This document shows positions 28,198 to 36,711 of a DNA stretch of 64,000 bases, piece by piece. The DNA comes from Cellulosimicrobium cellulans (lineage in GTDB: Bacteria; Actinomycetota; Actinomycetes; Actinomycetales; Cellulomonadaceae): contig NZ_VEGH01000008.1 in NCBI RefSeq assembly GCF_007679345.1, forward strand, positions 124,001-188,000, written 5' to 3'. Under the pieces are notes generated by a model. That model had not been told where the DNA came from and did no database searches. It worked only from the letters and a program-made list of their open reading frames with translations. The position numbers and the translations under genes were made by a program. Numbering within the stretch: position 1 is the stretch's first letter; each line of letters begins with the position of its first letter.

Positions 28198-28446
28198 GCC
28201 CGCCAGGGTACGGGAGCGGCCCCGGCGCCCGCCGGTCGTCCACAGGGCCCGGGGGGACCTGCACGGTACCTGCACACCCGCGCCGCCGCTGGCCGACCGG
28301 GTGCAACAACCCGAACGGAGGATGCGTCGGGACGAACCCACCCGATACGGTCGAGCGCAGCAGGGGGGACTGCCGCACCGGATCGTCGCGCACGACGGTC
28401 CCCGGGCGGTGCTGTCCCGTTCGCAGGGGACAGTAGGGAAGACTCG

Positions 28447-28749
28447 ATGACGATCGCAGGGCCCGACGGGCACTGGACGGCGAACGCGAAGTGCGGCGCC
28501 GGGGGAGTGGCGCCCGACGCGCTGTTCGTGGAGGGCGCCGCGCAGCGGGACGCCCGGGCCGTGTGCGGGGGGTGCCCGGTCCGCCTGCTGTGCCTGGCGG
28601 ACGCCCTGGACTCGCGTGCGGACTTCGGCGTGTGGGGCGGCATGACCGAGCGGGAGCGGCGCGCGCTGCGCCGACGGCGGCCCGAGGTGGAGTCCTGGTA
28701 CGACGAGCTGCTCGGCTCCGAGCCGGTGGAGCAGGCGGCCGGGGCCTGA
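28447..28749 (+). CDS. WhiB-family iron-sulfur regulator (WhiB4-like)
   Basis: A 100-residue actinobacterial transcription factor with four cluster-ligating cysteines, Cys16, Cys40, Cys43 and Cys49 (C-x23-C-x2-C-x5-C), the turn GVWGGMT and a basic tail RERRALRRRR that binds DNA. By position opposite a ponA2-like gene it corresponds to WhiB4, a redox-responsive regulator in mycobacteria. ATG 28447 is seven bases after TAGGGA with only a weak possible ribosome binding site, so it may be leaderless. The protein is somewhat shorter than mycobacterial WhiB4. Confidence 0.9.
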   Translation: MTIAGPDGHWTANAKCGAGGVAPDALFVEGAAQRDARAVCGGCPVRLLCLADALDSRADFGVWGGMTERERRALRRRRPEVESWYDELLGSEPVEQAAGA

Positions 28750-28782
28750 CCGGTGCCCGGGGGGCACGGCTAGGGTGGCGCC

Positions 28783-28944
28783 ATGGCCACCACCACGTGG
28801 GAGTACGCGACCGTCCCCCTCATCGTCCACGCGACCAAGGCGATCCTCGACCAGTGGGGTCAGGACGGCTGGGAGCTCGTCCAGGTCCTGCAGTCCGAGA
28901 CCGGGCTCGTCGCCTACCTCAAGCGCCCGACGGGCGAGAAGTGA
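28783..28944 (+). CDS. Small DUF4177-type protein (Rv3678A-like)
   Basis: A 53-residue protein, MATTTWEYATVPL at the start and DGWELVQVL in the middle, the WEYA...DGWELV pattern of DUF4177. Its function is unknown. M. tuberculosis has a like-sized protein beside its RidA gene, and here too the stop overlaps the ridA start (GTGA at 28941). TAGGGT six bases before ATG 28783 suggests a leaderless message. Confidence 0.85.
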   Translation: MATTTWEYATVPLIVHATKAILDQWGQDGWELVQVLQSETGLVAYLKRPTGEK

Positions 28945-29423
28945 CCGGCGCCGTCGTCGCGCGGCTCGCGGAGCTCGGCATCGAGCTGCCGCAGGTCGCC
29001 GCGCCCGTCGCCGCCTACGTCCCGGCGGTGCAGACCGGCGCGTACGTGCACACGTCGGGCCAGCTGCCGTTCGTGGCGGGCGAGCTGCCCGTCACCGGCA
29101 AGGTCGGCACCGGCCCCGGCCGGGTGTCCCCGGAGACGGCGCAGGAGCTGGCGCGCACCGCCGCGCTGAACGCCGTCGCGGCCGTCGCCTCGCTGGTCGG
29201 GGACCTGGACCGCGTGGTCCGGGTGGTCAAGGTCGTCGGCTTCGTGGCGAGCGATCCGGCCTTCACGGGCCAGCCCGGCGTGATCAACGGCGCCAGCACG
29301 CTGCTGCACGAGGTGTTCGGCGAGGCGGGCGTCCACGCTCGCTCGGCGGTCGGCGTCGCCGTGCTGCCGCTGGACTCGCCGGTCGAGGTCGAGATCGTCG
29401 TCGAGCTCGCCCCGGAGGCCTGA
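28941..29423 (+). CDS. RidA/YjgF-family protein
   Basis: A 160-residue RidA-superfamily protein (trimeric fold that hydrolyses reactive enamines/imines or has lost activity). It matches the long actinobacterial subfamily: AYVPAVQTGAYVHTSGQLPF near residue 30, ALNAVAAVASLVGDLDRVV, GFVASDPAFTGQPGVINGAS and AGVHARSAVGVAVLP. The catalytic Arg of RidA is replaced in many such long proteins; here an Arg is seen in HARSAVG, so activity is open. GTG 28941 overlaps the stop of the DUF4177 gene. Confidence 0.88.
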   Translation: MTGAVVARLAELGIELPQVAAPVAAYVPAVQTGAYVHTSGQLPFVAGELPVTGKVGTGPGRVSPETAQELARTAALNAVAAVASLVGDLDRVVRVVKVVGFVASDPAFTGQPGVINGASTLLHEVFGEAGVHARSAVGVAVLPLDSPVEVEIVVELAPEA

Positions 29424-29436
29424 GCCCGGACGCAGC

Positions 29437-29470
29437 GACGGCCCGCACCCCGTCGAGGGTGCGGGCCGTC
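29437..29470. terminator. Bidirectional terminator between ridA and crp
   Basis: Perfect 14-base-pair stem (29437-29450 with 29457-29470), six-base loop, between convergent genes, 13 bases after the ridA stop. Confidence 0.8.
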
Positions 29471-29485
29471 GTCGTCGGCGGGGCG

Positions 29486-30163
29486 TCAGCGCGCGCGGCG
29501 CTCGAGGCGGTCGACGTCGAGCAGCACGATCGCCCGGCCCTCGCGGCGGACCCAGCCGCGGGCGGCGAAGTCGGCGAGCGCCTTGTTGACGGTCTCGCGG
29601 CTCGCGCCGACGAGCTGCGCCAGCTCCTCCTGCGTGAGGTCGTGCGCGACCCGGACGCCCTCGTCGGTCTGCTGGCCGAACCGGTGCGACAGGTCGAGCA
29701 GCGCCTTGGCGACGCGGCCCGGGACGTCGGAGAACACCAGGTCGGCCAGGGCGTCGTTGGTGCGGCGCAGCCGGCGGCCGAGCGCGCCCAGCAGGTGCTT
29801 GGCGACGGTGGGGTTCTGCTCCAGCCACGGGATCAGGTCGTGGTGGCCGAGCTCCAGCACCACGGCGTCGGCGAGGCCGGTGGCCGTGGCGGTGCGGGGG
29901 CCCGGGTCGAACAGCGACAGCTCGCCGAACATCTCACCCGGGCCGAGCACGGCGAGCAGGTTCTCGCGGCCGTCGGTGGAGCGGCGGCCGAGCTTGATCT
30001 TGCCGGAGCGGATCACGTAGAGCCGGTCGCCCGGCTCGCCCTCGTGGAACAGCACCTCGCCGCGGGCGACGTGCACGGGCGCCATCGACGCGAGCAGCGT
30101 CCGGGACGCCTCGGGGTCCATGTTCGCGAACAGGGGCGCCGTGAGCACGACGTCGTCCTCCAC
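29486..30163 (-). CDS. crp: Crp/Fnr-family cAMP-responsive regulator
   Basis: A 225-residue global regulator, close to mycobacterial Crp (Rv3676) and Cellulomonas/Streptomyces Crp. The cyclic-nucleotide pocket contains GELSLFDPGPRTATATG; the linker helix DVPGRVAKALLDLSHRF and helix-turn-helix LTQEELAQLVGASRETVNKALADFAARGW follow. The family normally binds TGTGA-N6-TCACA; targets cannot be listed from this window. GTG 30163 follows GAGG by eight bases. It stands next to nth as in M. tuberculosis. Confidence 0.94.
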   Translation of the reverse strand: MEDDVVLTAPLFANMDPEASRTLLASMAPVHVARGEVLFHEGEPGDRLYVIRSGKIKLGRRSTDGRENLLAVLGPGEMFGELSLFDPGPRTATATGLADAVVLELGHHDLIPWLEQNPTVAKHLLGALGRRLRRTNDALADLVFSDVPGRVAKALLDLSHRFGQQTDEGVRVAHDLTQEELAQLVGASRETVNKALADFAARGWVRREGRAIVLLDVDRLERRAR

Positions 30164-30214
30164 GGGAGGAACCTCACCTTCTTGCCGGGATGTGACGCCC
30201 CTCAGTCTGCCTCA

Positions 30215-30637
30215 TCAGGCGCCGGCAGGACGGCGGAGCGCGTCCACGCCTCCCTCGGTGACGTCCCGGGCGAGCCGGTCGATGTACCGGTCGGTGAGGC
30301 GCCGCAGGGCGTCCTCCAGCCGCATCTCGTAGCGCGCCAGCCGGATGTCCAGGTCGCGCAGGCGGGGCAGCTCGTGGACCTCGGCGATCGGCAGCGCGCC
30401 GCGCACGGCCGCGGCGAGCTCCGCGGCGGGCGGCACGTCGACCGCGTCCGGCCCGAGGACGCTGCGCACGTCCGGGCACTCGCCGGGCGCCTCGGGCGGG
30501 GCCGCGGCGGCCACGGCGAGCTCCAGGCGGTCGCGGACCAGGCGCCGCCAGCGGACGACGTGCTGGTGCTCGAGGCGCAGCGCACCGCGCTGCCGGCGCA
30601 GCTCGACGAGCTGGTCAGCCGTGCCGGCCAGGGTCAT
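30215..30637 (-). CDS. Uncharacterised Leu/Arg-rich coiled-coil protein
   Basis: A 140-residue protein I do not recognise with confidence. Two helical parts, LVELRRQRGALRLEHQHVV and LRDLDIRLARYEMRLEDALR, flank a Pro/Ala-rich middle, giving an antiparallel coiled-coil look. This is reminiscent of RsiG-type anti-sigma factors, but their cyclic di-GMP motif E-x3-S-x2-R-x3-Q-x3-D is not found. It stands between crp and nth and is probably co-transcribed with crp (51 bases apart). Only a weak GAGAG precedes ATG 30637. Confidence 0.7.
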   Translation of the reverse strand: MTLAGTADQLVELRRQRGALRLEHQHVVRWRRLVRDRLELAVAAAAPPEAPGECPDVRSVLGPDAVDVPPAAELAAAVRGALPIAEVHELPRLRDLDIRLARYEMRLEDALRRLTDRYIDRLARDVTEGGVDALRRPAGA

Positions 30638-30797
30638 GCGGTCCGCCCACTCTCTCGGACGACCCGTACGGTCACAGGTCGCGTCCTCCCGTCTTTCGAC
30701 GTGAGGTGTGCCTGACTTGAGAAGTTGGTCATGTGATCAAGTCCCGGTCACTCGCCCAGAGCAACCGTTGTCCCCCGGGGGGACCTACGCTGGCGGG

Positions 30798-31517
30798 ATG
30801 AGCCCTGCCGCGGCCGGTGACCGGCAGCAGTCGACGGCGGCCCGGCCGCCGGTCGCCCTGGTCCGGCGCGCGCGCCGGGTGAACCGCGCGCTGGCGGTGC
30901 GCTGGCCCGACGCCCGGTGCGAGCTGGACTTCCGGTCGCCGCTGGAGCTGCTGGTCGCGACCGTGCTGTCGGCGCAGACCACCGACGTCCGGGTCAACCA
31001 GGTGACCCCGGCGCTGTTCGCGCGCTACCCCGACGCCGCCGCCTACGCGGGCGCGGACCCCGCCGAGCTGGAGGAGCTGATCCGGCCGACCGGGTTCTTC
31101 CGGGCCAAGGCGCGCTCGCTGCAGGGGCTCGGGCGCGCGCTGGTGGAGCGGTTCGACGGCGAGGTGCCGCCCCGGCTCGACGACCTGGTCACGCTCCCGG
31201 GCGTCGGCCGCAAGACGGCGAACGTCGTGCTCGGCGACGCGTTCGGGGTGCCGGGGATCACGGTGGACACCCACGTCGGCCGGCTGGCCAGGCGGCTGGG
31301 CTGGACGACCGAGGAGGACCCGGTCAAGGTCGAGCAGGACATCGCCGCGCTCATCCCGCGCCCGGAGTGGACGCTGCTGAGCCACCGGCTGATCTTCCAC
31401 GGCCGCCGCACGTGCCACGCCCGGCGCCCGGACTGCGCCACCTGCCCGCTCACCCGGGACTGCCCGTCGGCGCTCGTGCGCGTCGGCGTTCCGCCCGTGC
31501 CGGCCCGGGGCGCCTGA
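30798..31517 (+). CDS. nth: Endonuclease III
   Basis: Base-excision glycosylase/AP lyase for oxidised pyrimidines. The 239-residue protein has the helix-hairpin-helix [14 protein letters not shown], whose Lys is the catalytic nucleophile, then the catalytic Asp in [10 protein letters not shown]. The 4Fe-4S cluster ligands follow: [17 protein letters not shown] (C-x6-C-x2-C-x5-C). ATG 30798 is six bases after TACGCT, a leaderless layout; the longer upstream frame would not have a ribosome binding site. The crp-nth arrangement matches Rv3676-Rv3674c. Confidence 0.96.
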   Translation: MSPAAAGDRQQSTAARPPVALVRRARRVNRALAVRWPDARCELDFRSPLELLVATVLSAQTTDVRVNQVTPALFARYPDAAAYAGADPAELEELIRPTGFFRAKARSLQGLGRALVERFDGEVPPRLDDLVTLPGVGRKTANVVLGDAFGVPGITVDTHVGRLARRLGWTTEEDPVKVEQDIAALIPRPEWTLLSHRLIFHGRRTCHARRPDCATCPLTRDCPSALVRVGVPPVPARGA

Positions 31518-31541
31518 CCCGGGGAGGGGAGTGGGAGTGCC

Positions 31542-32465
31542 TCAGGCGAGCTCGTGGAGCCAGTCGCGGAGGAGGGCGGTGACCCGGTCGGGCTCCTCCT
31601 CCGGGAGGTAGTGACCCGCGCCCGAGAGCATCTCGAACCGGTAGTGCGGTCCCAGCCGCCGGGCGACCGACCCGTGCGCCATCGCCCGGGCGACCGTGTA
31701 GCAGCCGTCCGACCCGCCGTGCACCTGCAGCGTCGGCACGGGCTCGGCGTCCCGCAGGGCGACCGCGTGCCGGCGCCCGTCGGCGCGCACGCCGGACCGG
31801 TACAGCCAGCGGACCTGCTCGAGCGCCGAGTGGGCGGCGAACGGGACCAGGGCCGCCCGGCGGTACAGGGCGAGCGCGGCGGGGTCGGGCCAGCGCGGGC
31901 CGCCCCACTCGCGCAGCAGCCGCGCGACGAGGTCGCCGCGGGTCATCGCCCGCTCCGGCAGGTAGGGAGCCTGGATCTCGGCGATCCGCCGGGTCGCCCG
32001 GGCGCGGAGCCCGGAGCGCGGGTCGGCCCGGCGGGTCAGGGGGTGCGGCGACGACAGCACGGCCACGCCCCGGGTGAGCCCGGGGTGGTAGGCGGGCATC
32101 GCCCAGGCCACGTCGCCGCCGCCGACCCCGTGCCCGACCACGACGGCGCGGTCGCAGCCCAGCGAGCGCACGACGCCCGCGACGTCACGGGTGAGGGTCG
32201 GGACGTCGTAGCCGCTCGGCGGCTTGTCCGAGCCGCCGGTGCCGCGCAGGTCCATGGCGACGACGCGGTGCCCGTCCTCGGCGAGGGCGGGCAGCTGGTG
32301 GCGCCACGCCCACCACAGCTCGGGGAGCCCGTGCAGCAGCACCACCAGCGGGGCGTCCCGGTCGTCCGGCCCGGCGACGGCCACGTGGAACCGGGAGCCG
32401 TTCGCCGGCACGAAGTGGTGCCGCCACGGGCCGTCGAGCAGGAGGGCGGCGGAGTCGACGGTCAT
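31542..32465 (-). CDS. Alpha/beta hydrolase (EphE-like), nucleophile replaced
   Basis: A 307-residue alpha/beta-hydrolase of the epoxide-hydrolase type. The oxyanion motif HGLPELWWAWRHQLP, Gly-Thr-Gly turn RGTGGSDKP and terminal histidine GAGHYLPEEEPD are intact. At the nucleophile elbow, however, the family G-H-D-W-G-G is G-H-G-V-G-G, so Asp (or Ser) is replaced by Gly. The protein may be a non-hydrolytic binding protein or use another residue. Position near nth recalls ephE (Rv3670) of M. tuberculosis. ATG 32465 follows TAGGTT by eight bases and sits 11 bases after the nhaA stop. Confidence 0.85.
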   Translation of the reverse strand: MTVDSAALLLDGPWRHHFVPANGSRFHVAVAGPDDRDAPLVVLLHGLPELWWAWRHQLPALAEDGHRVVAMDLRGTGGSDKPPSGYDVPTLTRDVAGVVRSLGCDRAVVVGHGVGGGDVAWAMPAYHPGLTRGVAVLSSPHPLTRRADPRSGLRARATRRIAEIQAPYLPERAMTRGDLVARLLREWGGPRWPDPAALALYRRAALVPFAAHSALEQVRWLYRSGVRADGRRHAVALRDAEPVPTLQVHGGSDGCYTVARAMAHGSVARRLGPHYRFEMLSGAGHYLPEEEPDRVTALLRDWLHELA

Positions 32466-32476
32466 CGACGCCGAAC

Positions 32477-33748
32477 CTACCGCGTCCCGCGGGTCTCCTG
32501 GGGGGACCGGTGCTGCCGGTCGCGCACCGCCAGCGCGGCACCGCCGAGCAGCGCGGCGGTGGTCGAGGCCAGCAGGATGGCGACCTTCAGGTGCTCGGTG
32601 TGCGGGTCGCCCGCCCCGAACGCGAGCTCCCCGATGAGGAGCGACACGGTGAAGCCGATGCCGGCGAGCATCCCGACGGCGGCGATGTCCCGCCAGTGCA
32701 GGTCGGGGGCGAGGGTGGCCCGGGTGAACCGCGCGACCAGCCACGTCGCAGCCAGGATGCCGACGGGCTTGCCGAGCACGAGCCCGAGCGCGACGCCCCG
32801 CGCGACCGGGTCCGAGACGGCCTCGGCGAGCGCGCCGCCGGACAGCGGGACGCCGGCGGCGAACAGCGCGAACACCGGGACGGCGAAACCGGCGGACACC
32901 GGGCGCCAGCGGTGCTCGAGGCGCTCGGCGACGCTGGTCGTCTCACCCGGACGGGCGAGTGCCGGGGCGGTGAGGCCGAGCAGCACACCCGCGATCGTCG
33001 CGTGCACGCCGGACGCGTGCATGAGCGCCCAGGCGGTCACCGCCAGCACGACGAGGGCGGCGTGCCCGGCGACCCCGGGGCGGCGCACCCGGACCAGCAG
33101 CGCGAACGCCGCGACCGCCACCAGCGACGCGGCGAACCACACCAGGTGCAGCCCGTCGGTGTAGACCACGGCGATCACGACGATGCCCAGCAGGTCGTCC
33201 ACGACCGCGAGCGTCAGCAGGAACGCCCGCAGCGACGCCGGCAGGCTCCGGCCGACCACCGACAGGACCGCGACCGCGAAGGCGATGTCGGTCGCCGTCG
33301 GCACCGCCCAGCCGTGCGTCTCGCCGCCCACGGCCCAGGAGTTGGCCAGCAGGTAGAGCAGGGCGGGCACGGCCATCCCGCCGACGGCGGCGACGACGGG
33401 CACGACGGCCGTCCCCGGCCGCCGCAGCTCCCCGTCGACGATCTCGCGCTTGAGCTCGACGCCGACCACGAAGAAGAAGATCGCGAGCAGCCCGTCGGTC
33501 GCCCACGACGCGATGCTGAGGTCGAGGTGCAGCGCGGCCGGGCCCACCACGGTCTCGGAGATCGTGGTGTACGAGGCCGACCAGGGCGAGTTGGCCCACA
33601 GCAGCGCGACCACGGCGCCGATCAGCAGCAGGACGCCGCCGGTGCGCTCGGCGCGGAGCGTGTCGAGCAGGTTGGCCAGACCGCCCGGGGTCAGCGCGCC
33701 GAACAGGCGCGAGCGGGACTCCTCGGCGGGCGGAGGGGTGTGGGGCAC
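32477..33748 (-). CDS. nhaA: Na+/H+ antiporter NhaA
   Basis: Inner-membrane antiporter for sodium and pH homeostasis, 423 residues, with about 12 hydrophobic segments. The signature ion-binding aspartates are in TLAVVDDLLGIVVIA (Asp163/Asp164 in E. coli). Other family markers: FFFVVGVELKREIVDGELR and TATDIAFAVAVLSVVG, and GLVLGKPVGI. GTG 33748 follows GGAGAG by nine bases. It ends just upstream of the EphE-like gene. The 33,748-33,849 gap to glnR holds nothing recognisable. Confidence 0.95.
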   Translation of the reverse strand: MPHTPPPAEESRSRLFGALTPGGLANLLDTLRAERTGGVLLLIGAVVALLWANSPWSASYTTISETVVGPAALHLDLSIASWATDGLLAIFFFVVGVELKREIVDGELRRPGTAVVPVVAAVGGMAVPALLYLLANSWAVGGETHGWAVPTATDIAFAVAVLSVVGRSLPASLRAFLLTLAVVDDLLGIVVIAVVYTDGLHLVWFAASLVAVAAFALLVRVRRPGVAGHAALVVLAVTAWALMHASGVHATIAGVLLGLTAPALARPGETTSVAERLEHRWRPVSAGFAVPVFALFAAGVPLSGGALAEAVSDPVARGVALGLVLGKPVGILAATWLVARFTRATLAPDLHWRDIAAVGMLAGIGFTVSLLIGELAFGAGDPHTEHLKVAILLASTTAALLGGAALAVRDRQHRSPQETRGTR

Positions 33749-33849
33749 GGTGCGGCTCTCCGTGGGGTCGACGACGCGGACGCCGACCAGACTTCCCGGC
33801 ACACCGCGGACGATGGTAGCCGCGTCGGGCGGCCCGGGGCGCGGCGGGG

Positions 33850-34584
33850 TCAGGCGTCCGCAGCCACCTCGGCGGCCGGCGCCGCGGCACCGCTGTCGGC
33901 CGAGCGCCGGTCCTTCGGCGGGTCGAACCGGTAGCCGACGTTCCGCACCGTGCCGATGAGCTGCTCGTGCTCGGGGCCGAGCTTCGCGCGCAGGCGCCGG
34001 ACGTGGACGTCCACCGTGCGGGTGCCCCCGTAGTAGTCGTAGCCCCACACCTCCTGGAGCAGCTGGGCGCGGGTGAACACGCGGCCCGGGTGCTGCACCA
34101 GGTACTTGAGGAGCTCGAACTCCTTGTACGTGAGGTCGAGCGGGCGGCCGCGGAGCCGGGCGGTGTACCCGCCGGCGTCGATCATCAGCTCGCCGGAGGA
34201 GATCTCCTGCGGCTGGTCGTCGTAGGAGGACCGGGCGGCGCGCTCGATGACGAGGCGGAACCGGGTCTCCACCTCGGCGGGCGTCGCGTTCTCCAGCACG
34301 ATGTCGTCGGCGCCCCACTCCGCGGTGACGACCGTCAGGCCGCCCTCGGTCAGCACGAGCACCAGCGGCACGGTGAGGCCGGTGGCGCGCAGCAGGCGGC
34401 ACGTCGTGCGGGCGGTCACGAGGTCGCGGCGCGCGTCGAGCACGACGATGTCGGCGTCCGGGGCGTCCACGAGGGCCGAGGGCTCCACGGGCAGCACCCG
34501 GACGCGGTGGGACAGCAGGCCGAGCGCGGGAAGCACCTGGGAGGAGCCCCCCGACGCGGGTGTGAGCAGCAGCAGGTCGGCCAC
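33850..34584 (-). CDS. glnR: Nitrogen response regulator GlnR
   Basis: Orphan OmpR-type regulator of nitrogen metabolism in actinobacteria. The 244 residues show the GlnR receiver ([46 protein letters not shown]), which dimerises without phosphorylation, and a nearly invariant winged helix: [37 protein letters not shown] and [17 protein letters not shown] 34584 is preceded by GGAGGGGGG eight bases away; the frame extends further but that part is not conserved. Known GlnR targets are glnA, amtB and nitrate genes, none of which is here. Confidence 0.92.
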   Translation of the reverse strand: MADLLLLTPASGGSSQVLPALGLLSHRVRVLPVEPSALVDAPDADIVVLDARRDLVTARTTCRLLRATGLTVPLVLVLTEGGLTVVTAEWGADDIVLENATPAEVETRFRLVIERAARSSYDDQPQEISSGELMIDAGGYTARLRGRPLDLTYKEFELLKYLVQHPGRVFTRAQLLQEVWGYDYYGGTRTVDVHVRRLRAKLGPEHEQLIGTVRNVGYRFDPPKDRRSADSGAAAPAAEVAADA

Positions 34585-34775
34585 GCAGCGACCCCCCTCC
34601 GGTCCGAATTGGGGGACACGGTACCCCTCGCATGTCACGTCAGACGGTGCGTCCGCGACACATGGCGGTGATACAAGCGGGTGGCGTCCCCGGGCCGGGG
34701 TGCGGCCCTTCCCCCACGCCGGTCCCGCGGCCGCCGATGCCGGGTGGGGGGCCCCGGGATGCGAGGATGGCGCCC

Positions 34776-35534
34776 GTGCCCGCCTCGAACCGCGCCGTGA
34801 CCACGGCCGTCCTGGCGACGCTCGTCGCTGTCGCCGGTGTCCTCGGGGGCGTCTCGCTGGCCGGCCGGGACGGCGTCGTCCTGGCCGCGCTGCTGGTCGT
34901 CCTCACCGCCGTCCTCGCGGTCGGCTGGCCCCGGGTCGCGGGCCTGCCCGCGCCCGTCGGCAGCGGGGTCGTGATCGGGCTCGCGGGCGTCGCGGCCGTG
35001 GTGGTCGTGCACGTCGCCACCAGCGAGCCGCTGCTCGGCGACCTGCCCGCGGTGTTCGCGGGCGCGGTGCTCGCCGCCTTCGTGGCGGAGCTCGTGCGCC
35101 GGGACGGGCGCGAGCGGCTGGTCGAGTCCGTCGCCGGCACCGTCGCCGGTGCCCTGGTGCCCGTGTGCGCGGCCGGCTGGCTCGCCGCCGAGCGCACCGC
35201 CGCGGGCGACGCGGTGGTGGTGACCGGGGCGGTCGCCCTGGCGGTCGCGTCCGCGGTGACCGCCCTGCCGCTGCGGGGCTGGGCCGGCGCGGGCGCCACG
35301 CTCGGCGCCGCCGTCGCGGGCGGGCTCGTCGCGGGTGCCGCGCTGCCGGCCGTCGGGCTGCTGTCGGGCGGGCTGCTCGGCGCCGCGATCGGCGTCCTGG
35401 TCGCCGCGGGCGACGCCCTGTTCGACCGGCTGCCGGCCCTGGAACATCGTCTCGCGGGGTGGGCGGTCGCTGTCCTGCCCGTCGCCGTCACCGGCATCCT
35501 GGTCTACGTCGTCGGCCGCGTCATCGTCGGCTGA
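34776..35534 (+). CDS. Polytopic membrane protein, function unknown
   Basis: A 252-residue, Ala/Val/Gly-rich protein with about eight hydrophobic segments and few charged residues, for example [18 protein letters not shown] and [19 protein letters not shown]. It has no catalytic or family motif I know. GTG 34776 lies seven bases after GAGGAT, a leaderless layout; ATG 34767 in the same frame overlaps the hexamer and was rejected. It is divergent from glnR. Confidence 0.7.
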   Translation: MPASNRAVTTAVLATLVAVAGVLGGVSLAGRDGVVLAALLVVLTAVLAVGWPRVAGLPAPVGSGVVIGLAGVAAVVVVHVATSEPLLGDLPAVFAGAVLAAFVAELVRRDGRERLVESVAGTVAGALVPVCAAGWLAAERTAAGDAVVVTGAVALAVASAVTALPLRGWAGAGATLGAAVAGGLVAGAALPAVGLLSGGLLGAAIGVLVAAGDALFDRLPALEHRLAGWAVAVLPVAVTGILVYVVGRVIVG

Positions 35535-35583
35535 CGACCGGGTCGCCCGCCGGGCGCACCCGCGCCGCGGACCGGGGGTGGGC

Positions 35584-36015
35584 ATGGGGCTGCGCGTCCT
35601 GCTCGTCCTCGGCGTGCTCGCGGTCGCCGTCGCCGCCGGCGCGCTCTGGCGCTCCCGGAACGGCCGGTTCGTCGCCGTCCGCGGTGCCGCCGGCTCCGCC
35701 GACCGGCTGACCGCCCACGACCTCGGCGCGTCGCTCGGGGCCGGGGCCACGTTCCTGCAGCTGTCGTCGGAGGCGTGCGCCCCGTGCCGCAGCACCGCCG
35801 CGGTGCTCGGCGCCCTCGCCGGCGAGCGGAGCGGCGTCGCCCACGTCGAGGTCGCCGCGGAGGACCGCCTGGACCTGGTGCGCCGGTTCGACGTGCTGCG
35901 CACGCCGACGGTGCTGGTGCTGGACGGCGCCGGCGTCGTCCGCGGCCGGCTGTCGGGGGCGACGACGCGGCAGCAGGCGCTCGACGCGCTCGACCGCTGT
36001 CCGGCCGCCGCCTGA
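35584..36015 (+). CDS. Membrane-anchored thioredoxin-like protein
   Basis: A 143-residue protein with one N-terminal membrane segment (LRVLLVLGVLAVAVAAGALW) and a thioredoxin fold outside it: active-site Cys pair SSEACAPCRSTAAV (CxPC) and cis-Pro loop RTPTVLVLDGAG. It is probably a thiol-disulfide reductase at the outer face of the membrane. It lies 47 bases upstream of a DUF4395 gene; thioredoxin and DUF4395 genes are often neighbours in actinobacteria. The ATG at 35584 was chosen because the membrane anchor starts there. Confidence 0.85.
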   Translation: MGLRVLLVLGVLAVAVAAGALWRSRNGRFVAVRGAAGSADRLTAHDLGASLGAGATFLQLSSEACAPCRSTAAVLGALAGERSGVAHVEVAAEDRLDLVRRFDVLRTPTVLVLDGAGVVRGRLSGATTRQQALDALDRCPAAA

Positions 36016-36062
36016 CCGGCGCCGCCCGCACCCCGCCGCCCCCTCACCTCCCGGAGACCGCC

Positions 36063-36545
36063 GTGCCCGCGTCGCCCCGCACGCCCCAGCCCACCGCCCC
36101 GGCCCCGACCGCCCCCGCCGCCGGCATCGACCCGCGCGGCCCGCGCGTCGCCGCCGCCCTCACCGCCGTCCTGCTGGTCGTCGTCCTGCTGCTCCCCGGT
36201 GCCGCCGCCACGTCCGCGCTGGCCGTCGTCGCCGCGCTGTTCGCCGTCGGGGCGGTCCGCGGCGCCCAGGGCTCCGTCCAGGGCCTGCTCTACCGCCGCC
36301 TCGTCCGGCCCCGGCTCGCGCCGCCCGCCGGGCTCGAGGACCCGCGCCCGCCCCGGTTCGCGCAGCTGGTCGGCCTCGTCATCACCGGTGCCGGCGTGCT
36401 GCTCGCGCTGGCGGGCGTGCCGGGCGCCGTGCCGGTCGCCGCCGCCCTGGCCCTGGTCGCCGCGGTGCTCAACGCGGTCTTCGGCCTCTGCCTCGGCTGC
36501 GAGCTCTACCTGCTCGGCGTCCGGCTGCGGCACGCCCGGGTCTGA
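36063..36545 (+). CDS. DUF4395 membrane protein
   Basis: A 160-residue protein with four hydrophobic segments and the DUF4395 trademarks: IDPRGPRVAAALTAVLL, the Pro/Arg loop YRRLVRPRLAPPAGLEDPRPPRFAQ and the cysteine pair in FGLCLGCELYLLGVR. The pair resembles a redox or metal site. GTG 36063 follows GGAG. Function unknown, but the constant company of thioredoxin-like proteins suggests thiol-redox work at the membrane. Confidence 0.88.
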   Translation: MPASPRTPQPTAPAPTAPAAGIDPRGPRVAAALTAVLLVVVLLLPGAAATSALAVVAALFAVGAVRGAQGSVQGLLYRRLVRPRLAPPAGLEDPRPPRFAQLVGLVITGAGVLLALAGVPGAVPVAAALALVAAVLNAVFGLCLGCELYLLGVRLRHARV

Positions 36546-36589
36546 GGCGCCGGGAAGGCGCAGGGCCCCGTCGTCGTTAGGATCGGCAG

Positions 36590-36697
36590 ATGCACGCACT
36601 CGAGATCGTGTTCATCGGTCTGCTCGTCGCCGCGACGATCACCATCGGGTGGTTCGCCGGCTTCGTCGTCTACCGGCTGTTCAAGGGACAGCGCTGA
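36590..36697 (+). CDS. 35-residue single-pass membrane protein
   Basis: A very short ORF, MHALEIVFIGLLVAAT at the start, with one ~20-residue hydrophobic helix and a basic end RLFKGQR. ATG 36590 is exactly six bases after the -10-like hexamer TAGGAT, the leaderless spacing seen elsewhere here, which supports translation. The stop lies 14 bases before the FABP-family gene. I know no function. Confidence 0.7.
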   Translation: MHALEIVFIGLLVAATITIGWFAGFVVYRLFKGQR

Positions 36698-36711
36698 CAA
36701 GAAGGGCTCCC

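Noticed and set aside
30728-30760. Possible Crp-binding site before nth (TGTGA ... TCACT)
   Set aside because: The half-sites are 11 bases apart instead of six, and the second half is imperfect.
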